Made by a program: the position numbers and the translations under genes
Assembly: GCF_008180155.1 (NCBI RefSeq)
Contig: NZ_VSZS01000059.1
Location: 124,001-188,000 of the forward strand
Direction: 5' to 3'
Origin: Neoaquamicrobium microcysteis
GTDB taxonomy: Bacteria > Pseudomonadota > Alphaproteobacteria > Rhizobiales > Rhizobiaceae
Length of the DNA stretch: 64,000 nt
Notes under the pieces: generated by a model
Seen by the model: only the letters and a program-made list of their open reading frames with translations
Told to the model about the DNA's origin: nothing
The model's database searches: none
In this document: positions 32,675 through 42,324 of the stretch, piece after piece
How positions within the stretch are numbered: position 1 is the stretch's first letter
Layout of the letters: every line of letters starts with the position of its first letter

Positions 32675-33370
32675 ATGGCGGAGGCGGCGCGGAAAAAACG
32701 AAAATCAGTAGACGGAGGCGACGGTCTCTTCGACCGCGAGCTCGACCATCTGCCGCCGGAGGCAAGGTGGCGGGAATGGATGAACCGCGTCGAGGCAACC
32801 ATCTTTGCGGCGAGCGAGCCGGTCGGCCGGGACACGCTGGCGCGGATCGTCGGCAAGACCTGCAGCATCGATCTTCTCATCGACGACATCCGCGAGGAGC
32901 TGCGCGGCCGGCCCTACGATCTGGTCGCCGTCGCCGGCGGCTGGAAGCACCTGACGCGGCCGGCCTACGCCGACGCCATCCGAACGGCGGTTGGCGCGAG
33001 CGCGCGTGCCGTCGACCTGACCCAGTCGGAAGTGCTGGTGCTGATGTGCATCGCCTATTTCCAGCCGATCACCCGCGCCGATCTGTCCACCTTCTTCGGC
33101 AAGGAGATCAGCCGCGACCTGATCGGCAATCTGCGCTCGCGCGGCTTCATCGCTTCAGGTCCGCGCGCGCCGCAACCCGGCGCGCCCTACACCTATGTCA
33201 CGACCCAGGCGTTCCTGCTCGAGTTCGGGCTCGAAACCCTGCGCGATCTTCCCGACCGTGAGGCACTCGAGGACGCTGGCCTGCTCTCGAAGGAAAAGCT
33301 GCTGGCCGGCGACATCATGCCAGAGTTGGCTGGCGGCCAAGAGGAGCTCGGGCTCGAAATAGACGAATAG
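32675..33370 (+). CDS. ScpB-like protein (SMC-Scp complex subunit)
   Basis: A 231-residue protein with the ScpB pattern of two winged helices: VEATIFAASEPVGRDTLARI, then IDDIREELRGRPYDLVAVAGGW at the first, and VLVLMCIAYFQPITRADLST, LIGNLRSRGFI and YVTTQAFLLEFGLETLRDLP at the second. Chromosomal ScpB binds the kleisin ScpA of the SMC condensin. No scpA or smc gene is adjacent, so this plasmid copy may serve another complex together with DUF1403. The frame is open upstream across DUF1403, but the ATG at 32675 begins the homologous part. Confidence 0.82.
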   Translation: MAEAARKKRKSVDGGDGLFDRELDHLPPEARWREWMNRVEATIFAASEPVGRDTLARIVGKTCSIDLLIDDIREELRGRPYDLVAVAGGWKHLTRPAYADAIRTAVGASARAVDLTQSEVLVLMCIAYFQPITRADLSTFFGKEISRDLIGNLRSRGFIASGPRAPQPGAPYTYVTTQAFLLEFGLETLRDLPDREALEDAGLLSKEKLLAGDIMPELAGGQEELGLEIDE

Positions 33371-33556
33371 CTGCACGTTGGGGACACAACTGCCGCTGGG
33401 CTCTGTCTGCTTCGCGGCCTTGCCAACTTTGTGCTGCGCCGCGGCCAGGCTTTGCCGATAGACAACGCGTTTGGCACCGCGTTACGCTGTCTACTGGGCG
33501 AGGAAGACGGTCGTGGATTTTACAGTAAGAGAATCGCGGCCGATGAGGGGGCGATT

Positions 33557-35671
33557 ATGAAGCTGTCGAATATTTCTATTCGAAACCTAAAAGGCATTCG
33601 CGAGGGTGGATTCAATCCAACGACCTTTGCATGCCTTGTCGGAGAGAACAACGCAGGCAAGTCCACGGTCCTTCAAGCGGTCACTTACGCTCTCAATCGT
33701 CCAAGCCAGCTTCCGGATCAGCTGTACTATGATGCACAGCTTCCGATCCTAGTGGAGCTAGGATTTACAGGCATTACTGCTGCAGATATCGCGCGTTTGG
33801 CGGAGGAGCACCGCGCGAGGATCGAGCCCCTTGTGATCGATGGATCGTTTACGCTCAAGGTATCGTACCGCATTGGCGAGAAGGTCGAGATTAAGACCGC
33901 ACGTTTGGTCCCGAACGAGCCCAGATATCAGCAAGAGACAATCAATGCTGTTTTTGCAGGCAAGACAGGAGCTGCTGTTCGCGCTGCGCTGATTGAGTCC
34001 TATCCGGAATTTGCGCAGGAGGTACCGGATGGTGCGATGAACCAGGGGCAAGCCAAAGCCTTCCTGTCAGCTAAGCTTGGCGAGTTGCCACCGGAAGCGT
34101 TTGCGCTGGCGGACGCGCCTCTGCCAACAGGGATTAGCTCGTCGATCACCGCGTTCCTCCCCGAAGTGATCTATATTCCGGCCGTCAAGAACCTTAGCGA
34201 TGACTTGAAAACCACGCAGTCGACCTCGTTCGGTCGCCTCTTGGGGTTGCTTCTCGATGATATGACACCTGATCTCGCAGCCATAAATCAATCGCTGCAG
34301 GAACTCGATGGCATGCTCAACCGGATAGTGGTCGAGGGCGATGTCGTAGATGGGCGCCACGAAAAGGTGAAGGAGCTCGAAAACACGGTCGAAGAGTTTC
34401 TGAGCGAGAATTTCCCGCTGGTAAAAGTGGAACTCAGCATACCGCGGCCCGAGCTACGCACGATTCTCAATGCTGCTCAGATTTATGTGAACGATGGCTC
34501 AAAGGACCTTATCGACAACAAGGGAGATGGGATCAAACGATCGTTGACGTTTGCCCTGCTGCAAACCTTCGTGCTGCACTTGGCGGCGCGAAATCAAGTG
34601 GCGGCCGAGCAGGAGCAGGAAGTGGCACCCCGGCCCCTCCTGTTTCTGTTCGAGGAACCGGAACTCTATCTGCATCCCAAATCGCAACGAGTCTTGTTCG
34701 GTACGCTCGCGCGTATCGCGGAGACCCATCAAGTCATTGTTACAACGCATTCGCCCCTATTCTTCGCCCCCGGTGTCACGGCATCATTCGTCCGCGTTGC
34801 CAAGCGGGCGGCAGATCCTAAGCCAGTGGGCGTTCTCTATCCCGTCGACTTGACCCTTGATCAAGCCAGCGCGGAAGCTTTTCGATTGGCCCGTTTCGAG
34901 AACGCGGACGCTGCCTTTTTTAGCAGGCGGGTTGTGCTGTTTGAAGGTGAATCTGACGACGCATATTGCAGACATATTGCAAAGACGCTGAACGCGAACT
35001 GGGATTTCGACGCGAAGAATATCGCCATGGTTCGCGTGTCAGGAAAAGGCAACTTCGCAAAATACAGGCGTTTCTTCGAAAGCTTTGGTATCGAGGTCAA
35101 AATCGTCGCCGACCTCGACGCTCTGTTCGAAGGCTATCAACATCTCGGGGTCCCAGCCGAAGTCAGTCCTATCCGAGCAGAGACCATCGCTGGGATCGAT
35201 GCTCGCATCGAGGCCTTGGGGATTAGGGCAGAGCCTGCCACCCGCCAGATTAAGGATCAACTTGGAAAGGAAAGCTGGCGTCAGCGATACAGCGCGGCGA
35301 AGGACGCTGTAGGAAAGCTCAGCCACGGAGAGGCTCTCAACGAGGATATTGTGAAAGCGCTGGACGACCTGTTCGTCTGGGAGAAGGATATCGCGCGCGT
35401 GAAAGCCTGCCGTGAGGACATTGATGCTCGAAACTGCCTCGTGCCGGTCCTCGATGCGATGCGCGCCAGTGGAATCTCGGTCCTCTCGAAAGGGGCGATT
35501 GAGGACTACTATCCGGCAGACACACCGGGAACCTCGAAACCGGACCGTGCCCTATCAGCTTGTAGTCTCGTAGCAGGCGCACAAATCGCTCGGGGTCTGT
35601 CGGCGTCGCTGGCCCCTGATCGGGAGCCCGAACTATGCGAGATCTTCGCCGAGATTTTTCTCGAGCCTTGA
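33557..35671 (+). CDS. OLD-family ATP-dependent nuclease (ATPase plus TOPRIM)
   Basis: A 704-residue protein. The ABC-type ATPase has Walker A GENNAGKST at 29-37 and the signature/Walker B FEEPELYLHPKSQRV, then the His switch VTTHSPLFF. A C-terminal TOPRIM domain follows with VVLFEGESDDAYC and KIVADLDALF. OLD proteins nick or degrade DNA and act in phage exclusion or repair. The ATG at 33557 has GAGGGG before it; the frame is open further up without homology. GC content looks lower than in the neighbours, hinting at separate acquisition. It converges on the YhaN-like gene. Confidence 0.88.
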   Translation: MKLSNISIRNLKGIREGGFNPTTFACLVGENNAGKSTVLQAVTYALNRPSQLPDQLYYDAQLPILVELGFTGITAADIARLAEEHRARIEPLVIDGSFTLKVSYRIGEKVEIKTARLVPNEPRYQQETINAVFAGKTGAAVRAALIESYPEFAQEVPDGAMNQGQAKAFLSAKLGELPPEAFALADAPLPTGISSSITAFLPEVIYIPAVKNLSDDLKTTQSTSFGRLLGLLLDDMTPDLAAINQSLQELDGMLNRIVVEGDVVDGRHEKVKELENTVEEFLSENFPLVKVELSIPRPELRTILNAAQIYVNDGSKDLIDNKGDGIKRSLTFALLQTFVLHLAARNQVAAEQEQEVAPRPLLFLFEEPELYLHPKSQRVLFGTLARIAETHQVIVTTHSPLFFAPGVTASFVRVAKRAADPKPVGVLYPVDLTLDQASAEAFRLARFENADAAFFSRRVVLFEGESDDAYCRHIAKTLNANWDFDAKNIAMVRVSGKGNFAKYRRFFESFGIEVKIVADLDALFEGYQHLGVPAEVSPIRAETIAGIDARIEALGIRAEPATRQIKDQLGKESWRQRYSAAKDAVGKLSHGEALNEDIVKALDDLFVWEKDIARVKACREDIDARNCLVPVLDAMRASGISVLSKGAIEDYYPADTPGTSKPDRALSACSLVAGAQIARGLSASLAPDREPELCEIFAEIFLEP

Positions 35672-35764
35672 AAATGCAAGTTTTAAAGCCGTGCGTGCTG
35701 GAACTCCAGCTTACAAATTTCAGCCATGCTTTGAGGACTGAAGGGCGCGGTTGCTGTTGCAGAG

Positions 35765-35780
35765 GCCAGGTGCCCCTGGC
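35765..35780. terminator. Small hairpin between converging genes
   Basis: GCCAGG (35765-35770), TGCC loop, CCTGGC (35775-35780), in the 151-base gap between the OLD-like and YhaN-like genes. No T tract follows on either strand, so terminator function is uncertain. Confidence 0.25.
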
Positions 35781-35822
35781 GATCTTGACGTGTTTACCTG
35801 ACCCGAGTCTTGCCGCCCACAA

Positions 35823-38800
35823 CTACGCAATCTCATGCATGCCCGTTTGCGGTAGCACCTGAGATGCGATTTCGCATAGATGCCGATGGTGGGTAAAATA
35901 GATCACCTGACCTACCTGAGCCATCTGCGCAAACAGCCGGAATACCTCCTCCGACCGCGGTTCGTCGAAGGTTTCCATGATGTCGTCGGCGATAAAGGGG
36001 ACGGAAGGCCGGGCTGCCGCGAACTCCTCGTATCCGGCAAGACGCAACGCCAGATACAGCTGGAACTGCGTGCCCTTGGACATCTCCACCGCAAGCTTGG
36101 AACCGCCATGCCGTGACAGACCGATGAGCGCTTCGCGATCCTTGTCGGGCCGCGTGGCAAGGCCGGTATATTCGTCGCGCGTGATCAGCCGGAACGCTTC
36201 GGATGCCCGGTTCATCATCGCGCTGCGATGTTTGTCGCGATAGGCGCGAATGCCGTGCTCGGCGACCAGGCTTCCGCTTCTGAGGCGAAGATAGCGCAGC
36301 GCCAGATCCTCGATTTCCAGGAGCAATGTGCGCCGGTTCGCCTCAAGGCGGGCAGCGGCATCATCGCCGCCAATGGCGGTCAGGCGATCGGTTGCACGCG
36401 CCTTGTCGGCGAACAGGTTCTTCGCCCGGCCGTCGAGATCTTCAAGACGTGTCACAAGCTCGGCCTGCTCCCGCTGCAGTTCGGCCACGTCGGCATCGGC
36501 AAGGTTGGCCATGGCAGTTTCCAGCGATGGCAGCTGCATATCACCAACGATCTGCCGTTCGAGCTTGCCCTGCTGCTCGACCAGTTCATCCCTTTTCCGG
36601 CAGCGTTCGAGAGCTTGCCGAACATCCGCAAGGGTCTCGGTCTGGAAGAAGTCTGTCGGTTCCTTCGTGCGCGCGGCATGGACCGCTATTTCGCCGTCCA
36701 GCCGTTCGCGTTCGATCGCGAGATCGATAAGGCTCTGGTCCCGTTCCTGTCGCTTCGCCTCAACCTGTCTGGCTTCCTCGTGTCGTCGGAGCAGGATCTT
36801 GGCGGCGTCAACGGGATTGCTGTCGTCGAATGTGTCGCCGAGAGCGTCATGCAGTTGGGCGACCGCTTCGACGAAGGACTTTCGATCTGCCTCCATGGAG
36901 TCAATGCGGTGTCGGAGATCATCCTGCTCGCGTAGAACTTCGGGAAGGCTGGCGATCGCATCGAGAAGCTCACGGACGGCGCCGACACTTCCTTCCCCGT
37001 TGAACCAGGTGCTTACGAGGGCGGTCGACCAATCTGTCTGCCAATTTTCAGCTGCGGTGACAGCATCGTCGAGCTCCGCTTTCCGTCGAACCGCGGCCGC
37101 TTCCAAGTCACCGATGCGATTGTGGGCGTCCTGCCGCTTGGTGTGCATCGCAGCATGGTCCGAGAGGATGGTGTCGGCCGCCAGCATCAGAGCGGCCACA
37201 TCCAGACCATCGATAACGATCCCGACATTGATCAGGGTCATCGCGAGCGAATCCTGCTCCGTCGCGAGCGCAGTCCTGGCTTCTTCGGCGTCACTCGAGG
37301 CACGGCGCAAATCATCCCACGCAGTCAGCGCCGAAGTGCGGGTCTCAGCCCATCGGCCGATCCTTGTCAGCCATGACCCGACGGATGCATCGTCACCCAG
37401 ATCGATTTCCGCTGGCGTTTCCGTCCTGATCTCGCGGCGCAGTGTCTGCAGTTCTTCATCGGTCTCCCGCAACAATTGGCGTTGGCGGTCGACGCTCGCC
37501 GTGGTTGCCGCCAGCCCTGCGGCCAGGGAACGCAGCTCCTCGAGTTCCCTGGCCCTGTTCAAACGTGCGGCCGCTGCTGCATCGGTCGCTCGCATTCGGG
37601 TCTCGAAGCGATCGGCCGTTTCCCGATCGAGGACCGACAGATGCTGCGCCCAGGCTTCTTCCCGTTCGAGAAGGGCGGCCTTCGCCTCATCATCATCCAT
37701 GATGTCGATCGCTTCGCGGAGGGCAGCCAGCCGTGCTGCATCTTCCTCCTGCTTCGTCGAGAGCTCTCGTTGACGCTCGATGATCTGCGAGCGACGCTTC
37801 TCTATGTCGCTGGAAGCCCTCTTCCAGAATTCAACGCGATCGGCAGCGGGTGGCGACATGCGCCGAAGTTCGTCACCGTCACCGGACCATGGATGCAGCC
37901 CGCCGACGGCATCTTCAAAATCCTGGCGTTTGGCGGGAACACCTCGTTCGGCAAGGCGGAGTTCGGCAACAAGATTGCCATCGCGCAAGCGGCGCAGCAC
38001 CGATTGAAGCTGTGCCACCTTGCCAGCATCGATCTGGGTGCCCTGGCCATCTAGTGCTTGGCGGGCACGCTGCTCTTTCTCAAGGGCCAACCGGGCTGCC
38101 TCATGCTCCTTTTCGGCCGATTGTCGTGCGACATCAACGCCGGACTTTTCGCTGATCAGATCACGCAGCGTCCCGATCGTGGCAGCCGGTATGAGCAGTG
38201 ACTTCGGATCGTCGATGTCTGCCTGACCCAGCGTAGCGAGGATGAGATCGACCTTCCGGCTCGATCCAGACAGCGCCTGCGTCCTTTTCGGCAGATCTTC
38301 TTGCGCGGTCGCATATCGTGCGGCGGCGTCTGTCAGCTGATCGAGGCGATCCGCCATCTCAAGCAGACGGTTCTCGACCACGAGCCCTTCGAGTTCCTCC
38401 CGGGCCTTCTGCTCGCGCTGTCCAATGCCGGCGAGCTGGGTTTGAAGCCGCGTCTCTTCGACAATCAGGTCTGGAAGTGCGGACGCCCACTCAGCTGGCG
38501 GATGTGGCAGGTCCGCGTATTCGGAAAGCTGCTCGTCTCCCTGACGGTATTCGGCCACCAGGGGGTGGGCACGCAGGACGCGCGCGATCTCGTCGTGGCG
38601 GGCCTTTGCCGTACCGATCTCCTTCATGGCGGCGTCATAGGCCGCTTCAGCCTGCTCGAGCGCTGTCATCAGCGTTCTGTAAGCCGAGGCCTGGACGTCG
38701 ATATCATCGCGCTGCGATTTGAGTTCCGCGATCTGGCGTTTCAGGCCGGCGATCTTCGTCGAGCTGGCGCGCTTCCGGAAAATGCCATCGGCCTCAGTGA

Positions 38801-39302
38801 TCGCAGTCTCGAGAATGGAACTGATGCCGGCGAGGCCAGCGCTCGCCGAGAACAGCAACTCCCCCAGATCGCCCTTGCTTTCCAGAATGGCGTTGCCGCC
38901 ATCTTCCAGCGTCTGATCGTCGAGCGAGAACATCATGCGATAGGCGTCGCGCGTCAGCCCGGCGAGCGGGACGCTCAGGATCGCCTCGTTGACCGGCTGC
39001 CCGTGCGCGTCTAGTAGCGAGTTGCTGCGCTGCTTGACGCGCTTGAATTCATGCGCCTGCCCGTCGAACTCGAGGCAGGCGCCGATCTCCATCGCCTTGC
39101 CTTGATGTAGGAAGCCGTAGCGCGTGCGTTCTTCTATGCCGAAGAGGAGATCGAGATAGCCAGAAAGGGCCGTCGATTTGCCTGCTTCGTTCAAGCCGTA
39201 GATGATGTGCAGGTCCGGCGTGCCAGCAACGTGTTCTCCGAAGTCGATCGAATAGTCTGTGAACTTGCCGTAGCGGGTGAGATCGAGCTGGCGCAGACGC
39301 AT
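35823..39302 (-). CDS. YhaN/SbcC-like AAA ATPase with long coiled coil
   Basis: An 1159-residue Rad50/SbcC-like protein. It opens with LRQLDLTRYGKFTDYSIDFG and Walker A YGLNEAGKST (35-44). Long coiled-coil segments (about 175-250 and 280-1000) flank a middle turn. The C-terminal half-site has FIADDIMETFDEPRSEEV (Walker B) and the H-loop VIYFTHHRHL. The family (AAA_27, YhaN) pairs with YhaO-type nucleases for DNA-end processing or repair. The ATG shares one base with the stop of the upstream nuclease gene. Confidence 0.88.
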   Translation of the reverse strand: MRLRQLDLTRYGKFTDYSIDFGEHVAGTPDLHIIYGLNEAGKSTALSGYLDLLFGIEERTRYGFLHQGKAMEIGACLEFDGQAHEFKRVKQRSNSLLDAHGQPVNEAILSVPLAGLTRDAYRMMFSLDDQTLEDGGNAILESKGDLGELLFSASAGLAGISSILETAITEADGIFRKRASSTKIAGLKRQIAELKSQRDDIDVQASAYRTLMTALEQAEAAYDAAMKEIGTAKARHDEIARVLRAHPLVAEYRQGDEQLSEYADLPHPPAEWASALPDLIVEETRLQTQLAGIGQREQKAREELEGLVVENRLLEMADRLDQLTDAAARYATAQEDLPKRTQALSGSSRKVDLILATLGQADIDDPKSLLIPAATIGTLRDLISEKSGVDVARQSAEKEHEAARLALEKEQRARQALDGQGTQIDAGKVAQLQSVLRRLRDGNLVAELRLAERGVPAKRQDFEDAVGGLHPWSGDGDELRRMSPPAADRVEFWKRASSDIEKRRSQIIERQRELSTKQEEDAARLAALREAIDIMDDDEAKAALLEREEAWAQHLSVLDRETADRFETRMRATDAAAAARLNRARELEELRSLAAGLAATTASVDRQRQLLRETDEELQTLRREIRTETPAEIDLGDDASVGSWLTRIGRWAETRTSALTAWDDLRRASSDAEEARTALATEQDSLAMTLINVGIVIDGLDVAALMLAADTILSDHAAMHTKRQDAHNRIGDLEAAAVRRKAELDDAVTAAENWQTDWSTALVSTWFNGEGSVGAVRELLDAIASLPEVLREQDDLRHRIDSMEADRKSFVEAVAQLHDALGDTFDDSNPVDAAKILLRRHEEARQVEAKRQERDQSLIDLAIERERLDGEIAVHAARTKEPTDFFQTETLADVRQALERCRKRDELVEQQGKLERQIVGDMQLPSLETAMANLADADVAELQREQAELVTRLEDLDGRAKNLFADKARATDRLTAIGGDDAAARLEANRRTLLLEIEDLALRYLRLRSGSLVAEHGIRAYRDKHRSAMMNRASEAFRLITRDEYTGLATRPDKDREALIGLSRHGGSKLAVEMSKGTQFQLYLALRLAGYEEFAAARPSVPFIADDIMETFDEPRSEEVFRLFAQMAQVGQVIYFTHHRHLCEIASQVLPQTGMHEIA

Positions 39303-40573
39303 CAGCTGATCTCCGATACTTCCGGCTTCAACCGGGCCAGCATGTCCTCGCTGCCTTCCGTCAGCAACTGGTCGATCAGGGCTTCGAACGCGGCTTCGTC
39401 ATCCCCGCTGAAACCGCGCGCCTCCGGTGGCATATCATCGCGCAGTTCCCTGACCAGATCACGCACTGCCTCGCGAACACCATGCTGGTGAATGATGTCG
39501 CTGCGCATCAGCTCACCGAGTTCCAGGACCGGGTCGGCGGTAATTCCTCCAACCGGCGTGCTGATCGGCGCCGTGGTGGCAATCTCGATCTTCTCGATCC
39601 AGGTCTTGCCGAGCCGTTCGGCGCGCTGCTCGGTTTCTGCCAGCAGCAGATCGCGATCACGTCGCAGCTGCCACGACAAAGGCGTTGGGCCCGTCAACCG
39701 AAGGCGGCCGACGAGATGGGCCGAGCGTATCCGATCGCGGACGACACCCATGCCTTGCTCAATGAGCTCGGCCGCCTCTCGCCAGGTTGCGGCGGATGAA
39801 AGGTCGACCGAGACCCGTTCGAACTGGGCAACGCTTGTTGCGCGTTCTTCGACGGTGAGGCTGCGATCGTCATTGACCGTGACGAGCGTGACGGATTTCT
39901 CACCTGCTTCGTTGATGTCGCGACCCTGCGGCATGCCCGGCATGATCACCATGCGATCGCCGGCATGTTGGGCACGAACATGAACATGTCCCAAGGCCCA
40001 GTAATCGAAGCCCCAGCTATGGAGGTCTGACGCCTTGCACGGCGCATAGAGATCGTGGCCCGGCGCTCCGGCGAGACTCGTATGCATAATGCCGATATTG
40101 ATCGCGTCCGGGGTAGGGCGGTGATATTTCTCGAGGAGGCTTTCCGGTGCTTGCGGTTTTGAAAAGCTCAAGCCGTGAACAGAAATGCCGATGTTGCCTC
40201 TAGTGAGATTAATTGCCTCGGCGCGCCCACCAAATCTCGTGACCAAAGGTGGCAGGATCAGCTCCTGAGTGATCCTCGACATGGCATCGTGATTGCCGCG
40301 AATGATGAACGTCGCGATGCTGGCTTCATGAAGCCGCTGCATCTGGCTTGCCAGAAAGCGGGCGGTTTTCATCGACGTCTGATCGCCGTCGTATAGATCG
40401 CCAGCGATAATCAGTGCATCGACCTGTTCATCGATGCAGAGATCCACGATGGCGATCAGGGCCTGGCGCGTTGCGTCGCCAATCAGCTCGGCGAGATCAC
40501 TATTGCGCATCGCCAGCGAGCGCAGTGGGGAATCCAGGTGAAGGTCGGCCGTGTGAACAAATCGAAATGCCAT
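39302..40573 (-). CDS. YhaO/SbcD-like DNA exonuclease (metallophosphoesterase)
   Basis: A 423-residue nuclease subunit with the phosphoesterase metal motifs in order: HTADLHLDSPL (residues 7-17), GDLYDGD, IRGNHDAMSR, MHTSLAG and LGHVHVRAQ. The C-terminal half (about 290-423) is helical and should bind the ATPase, as in SbcD-SbcC. The ATG at 40573 begins the metal-binding domain; the frame is open 54 codons further up without homology. The ribosome site is weak. It is coupled to the YhaN-like gene (TGATG). Confidence 0.88.
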   Translation of the reverse strand: MAFRFVHTADLHLDSPLRSLAMRNSDLAELIGDATRQALIAIVDLCIDEQVDALIIAGDLYDGDQTSMKTARFLASQMQRLHEASIATFIIRGNHDAMSRITQELILPPLVTRFGGRAEAINLTRGNIGISVHGLSFSKPQAPESLLEKYHRPTPDAINIGIMHTSLAGAPGHDLYAPCKASDLHSWGFDYWALGHVHVRAQHAGDRMVIMPGMPQGRDINEAGEKSVTLVTVNDDRSLTVEERATSVAQFERVSVDLSSAATWREAAELIEQGMGVVRDRIRSAHLVGRLRLTGPTPLSWQLRRDRDLLLAETEQRAERLGKTWIEKIEIATTAPISTPVGGITADPVLELGELMRSDIIHQHGVREAVRDLVRELRDDMPPEARGFSGDDEAAFEALIDQLLTEGSEDMLARLKPEVSEIS

Positions 40574-40754
40574 ACAATGATGTTTGTCTGATTTCAGGGA
40601 GACTTTGAACAAGAGATTATCGTATTGCCATCGACAGCGCACAGAATCCTCATCCACGATGCGCAGCGTCGATGCATCCGCCTCTCTGGTGACGTCGGTT
40701 CGATGCTGCTCTTCGCATTGGACGCCTTGGCCCACACCATCAGTTCCATGATCT

Positions 40755-41061
40755 CGGTGAGGAAGACGACATGACCCACCCCGGCTTCCACCGCCGCATC
40801 GATCGCCGCGACGTTCTGGATGGCGCGCCGACCCGGTCGGAGATCGGAGGTCGGGATGACGAGCAGCCGGTCGAGCCCTTCATAGGCTGCCGCCAATGTC
40901 TCCGGCCGGTCATAATCGCCCGGCCGCGCCTCGTCGGCGTCGGCCGCCGCTTCGGGGGTGCGCGAGATCGCGACGATGTCATGGCCGCCGCGCGCCTTCA
41001 ACTGCCGCACCGTCTCCGCCCCCAGCTTCCGCTCGCTCCGCTGACACCGATTTTCATTGCA
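40755..41061 (-). pseudogene. Truncated, frameshifted NmrA-like oxidoreductase
   Basis: From the ATG at 41061 the frame gives MKIGVSGASGSWG and is lost. The next frame continues RQLKARGGHDIVAISRTP and matches the intact protein at 4348-5193 up to VGHVVFLT. Adding one A (AAG for AG near 41030) restores GASGKLGAETVRQL, so one base was deleted. After about 40755 similarity ends and the 3' two thirds are missing. The gene is therefore dead. Its divergent HxlR regulator next door looks intact. Confidence 0.8.
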
Positions 41062-41193
41062 GTCGCCTCACATCCGTGAATACGTACATTTTGTGCGTCA
41101 CGATATGATGGTAACTTGAGAACGGCGCAAGAACGCACTGCAATGTGCCTCACGCACATCGATGATCGTGCCGAATGCAAATGCAGGAATACG

Positions 41194-41586
41194 ATGAACG
41201 GAATTGCCATCAAGCTCACGGAACCGGACGAGGCCGACCACGAGGCCGCCAACTGCAGGGCGCTTGGCGAGATCCTCGATCGCATCGGCGACAAATGGAC
41301 GGTGATGGTGGTCGGCGTGCTGTCGAAGGGACCGATGCGCTTCAACGCCATCCAGCGCACCATCCCCGGCGTCTCCCATCGAATGCTGACGCTGACGCTG
41401 CGCGGCCTCGAACGCGACGGGCTGGTCAGGCGAACGGCTTTCGCGACGATACCGCCACGGGTCGACTATGAACTGACCGAACTGGGTCGTTCCCTGAAAG
41501 CTCCGCTCGAAACGCTCGCGAAATGGGCGCGCGACCGGCAGCCCGAAATCGAGGCGGCAAGAGAGATGTTTGACCCGCGACCCTGA
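41194..41586 (+). CDS. HxlR-family regulator, second copy
   Basis: A 130-residue winged-helix regulator closely similar to the copy at 5310-5708: NCRALGEILDRIGDKWTVMV, GPMRFNAIQRTIPGVSHRML, LRGLERDGLVRRTAFATIPP and VDYELTELGRSL. The start ATG at 41194 has AGGA 7 bases upstream. Its probable target, the divergent oxidoreductase, is broken, so the regulator may be an orphan or control other genes. By eye the nucleotide identity to the first copy is only about three quarters, so the pair is old. Confidence 0.85.
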   Translation: MNGIAIKLTEPDEADHEAANCRALGEILDRIGDKWTVMVVGVLSKGPMRFNAIQRTIPGVSHRMLTLTLRGLERDGLVRRTAFATIPPRVDYELTELGRSLKAPLETLAKWARDRQPEIEAAREMFDPRP

Positions 41587-41640
41587 ACTTCCTCCAGATT
41601 TGAGTAAAGTCCGTCGATCACTTGCTTCGATCCCCGACTA

Positions 41641-42018
41641 TCAGCGGCAAGCGATTCCCGCCTGCAAGTCCGACATGGCGAACGGGTCGGCTGGATTCTG
41701 AATGAGCATCCTGGCCCTCCCCGAAACGTGCCGACGCGAGCCGAAAAGCCCCGCAAGTAGCTCGACCAGATAATCGCGGGAATAGGTGACGGAGTCACGA
41801 TCGCTGACATAGCCGGTGATTGTGGCTTCCGACTGCCAGGCGAACAGGATCGGAACGGCGTCGATGCCGGAATCGGCCTGCATCTGCGCGAGGCGGAAAA
41901 GCGACTGTTGGAAGTTGTAATTGTAGCCGTGGACGAAGATGCCGACGTCAAGCCCGTCGATGCGATCCACGTTCATCGCCGCCATATGGATGAGCGCTAC
42001 TTCACTGAGGCCGGACAA
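41641..42018 (-). pseudogene. Fragment of an alpha/beta hydrolase (DUF900-like)
   Basis: The reading frame gives GLDVGIFVHGYNYNFQQSLF, then RLAQMQADSGIDAVPILFAW and GYVSDRDSVTYSRDYLVELL, the N-terminal half of DUF900-type hydrolases (HGYN, LFAWPS, YSRD pattern). The nucleophile Ser region that should follow is absent; the last 35 codons show no similarity. No start before the homologous part is convincing either. It is a truncated remnant inside a degraded stretch. Confidence 0.6.
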
Positions 42019-42119
42019 ATGGCTTGCACCCGATGGTTCTGTTCAGACCGTCATCAACCCCCTCGCTATACGGAGAACATGCACACATGAGTGGAAGCTC
42101 TCTCGTGACTTGGAAGGCC

Positions 42120-42324
42120 TGCCTGGGAATGTCAGAGCGCGAGTTTTCCACGCGGCGTTTGAACAGGAATCAAGCGCATCGGGCGAGGCGACTTCGTGTC
42201 GCTGTTTAAAAATCCGATCGCGGCGTCGCTTCTCGCGGTGACGCTTTTCCTCGTGCTGTGGACCGTGTGGGTGAGCCTCAGACCGCGAAGCAGGCCCCTT
42301 TCGGAGTTGGTGGAACCCGAATGA
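42120..42324 (+). pseudogene. Possible C-terminal remnant of a TctA-type transporter
   Basis: One frame reads LGMSEREFST and, after a frame change near 42170, another reads IGRGDFVSLFKNPIAASLLA followed by a hydrophobic segment and a hydrophilic end at TGA 42324. This order resembles the end of tripartite tricarboxylate transporter membrane proteins (LGP..E..FR.AL..S.GD...F..RPIA). The match is short and made by eye. Confidence 0.35.

Noticed and set aside
4348-41586. The two HxlR/oxidoreductase pairs as recent direct repeats bounding a mobile island
   Set aside because: They lie in the same orientation, but by eye nucleotide identity is only about 75 percent and one is truncated; they look like old paralogues acquired separately.
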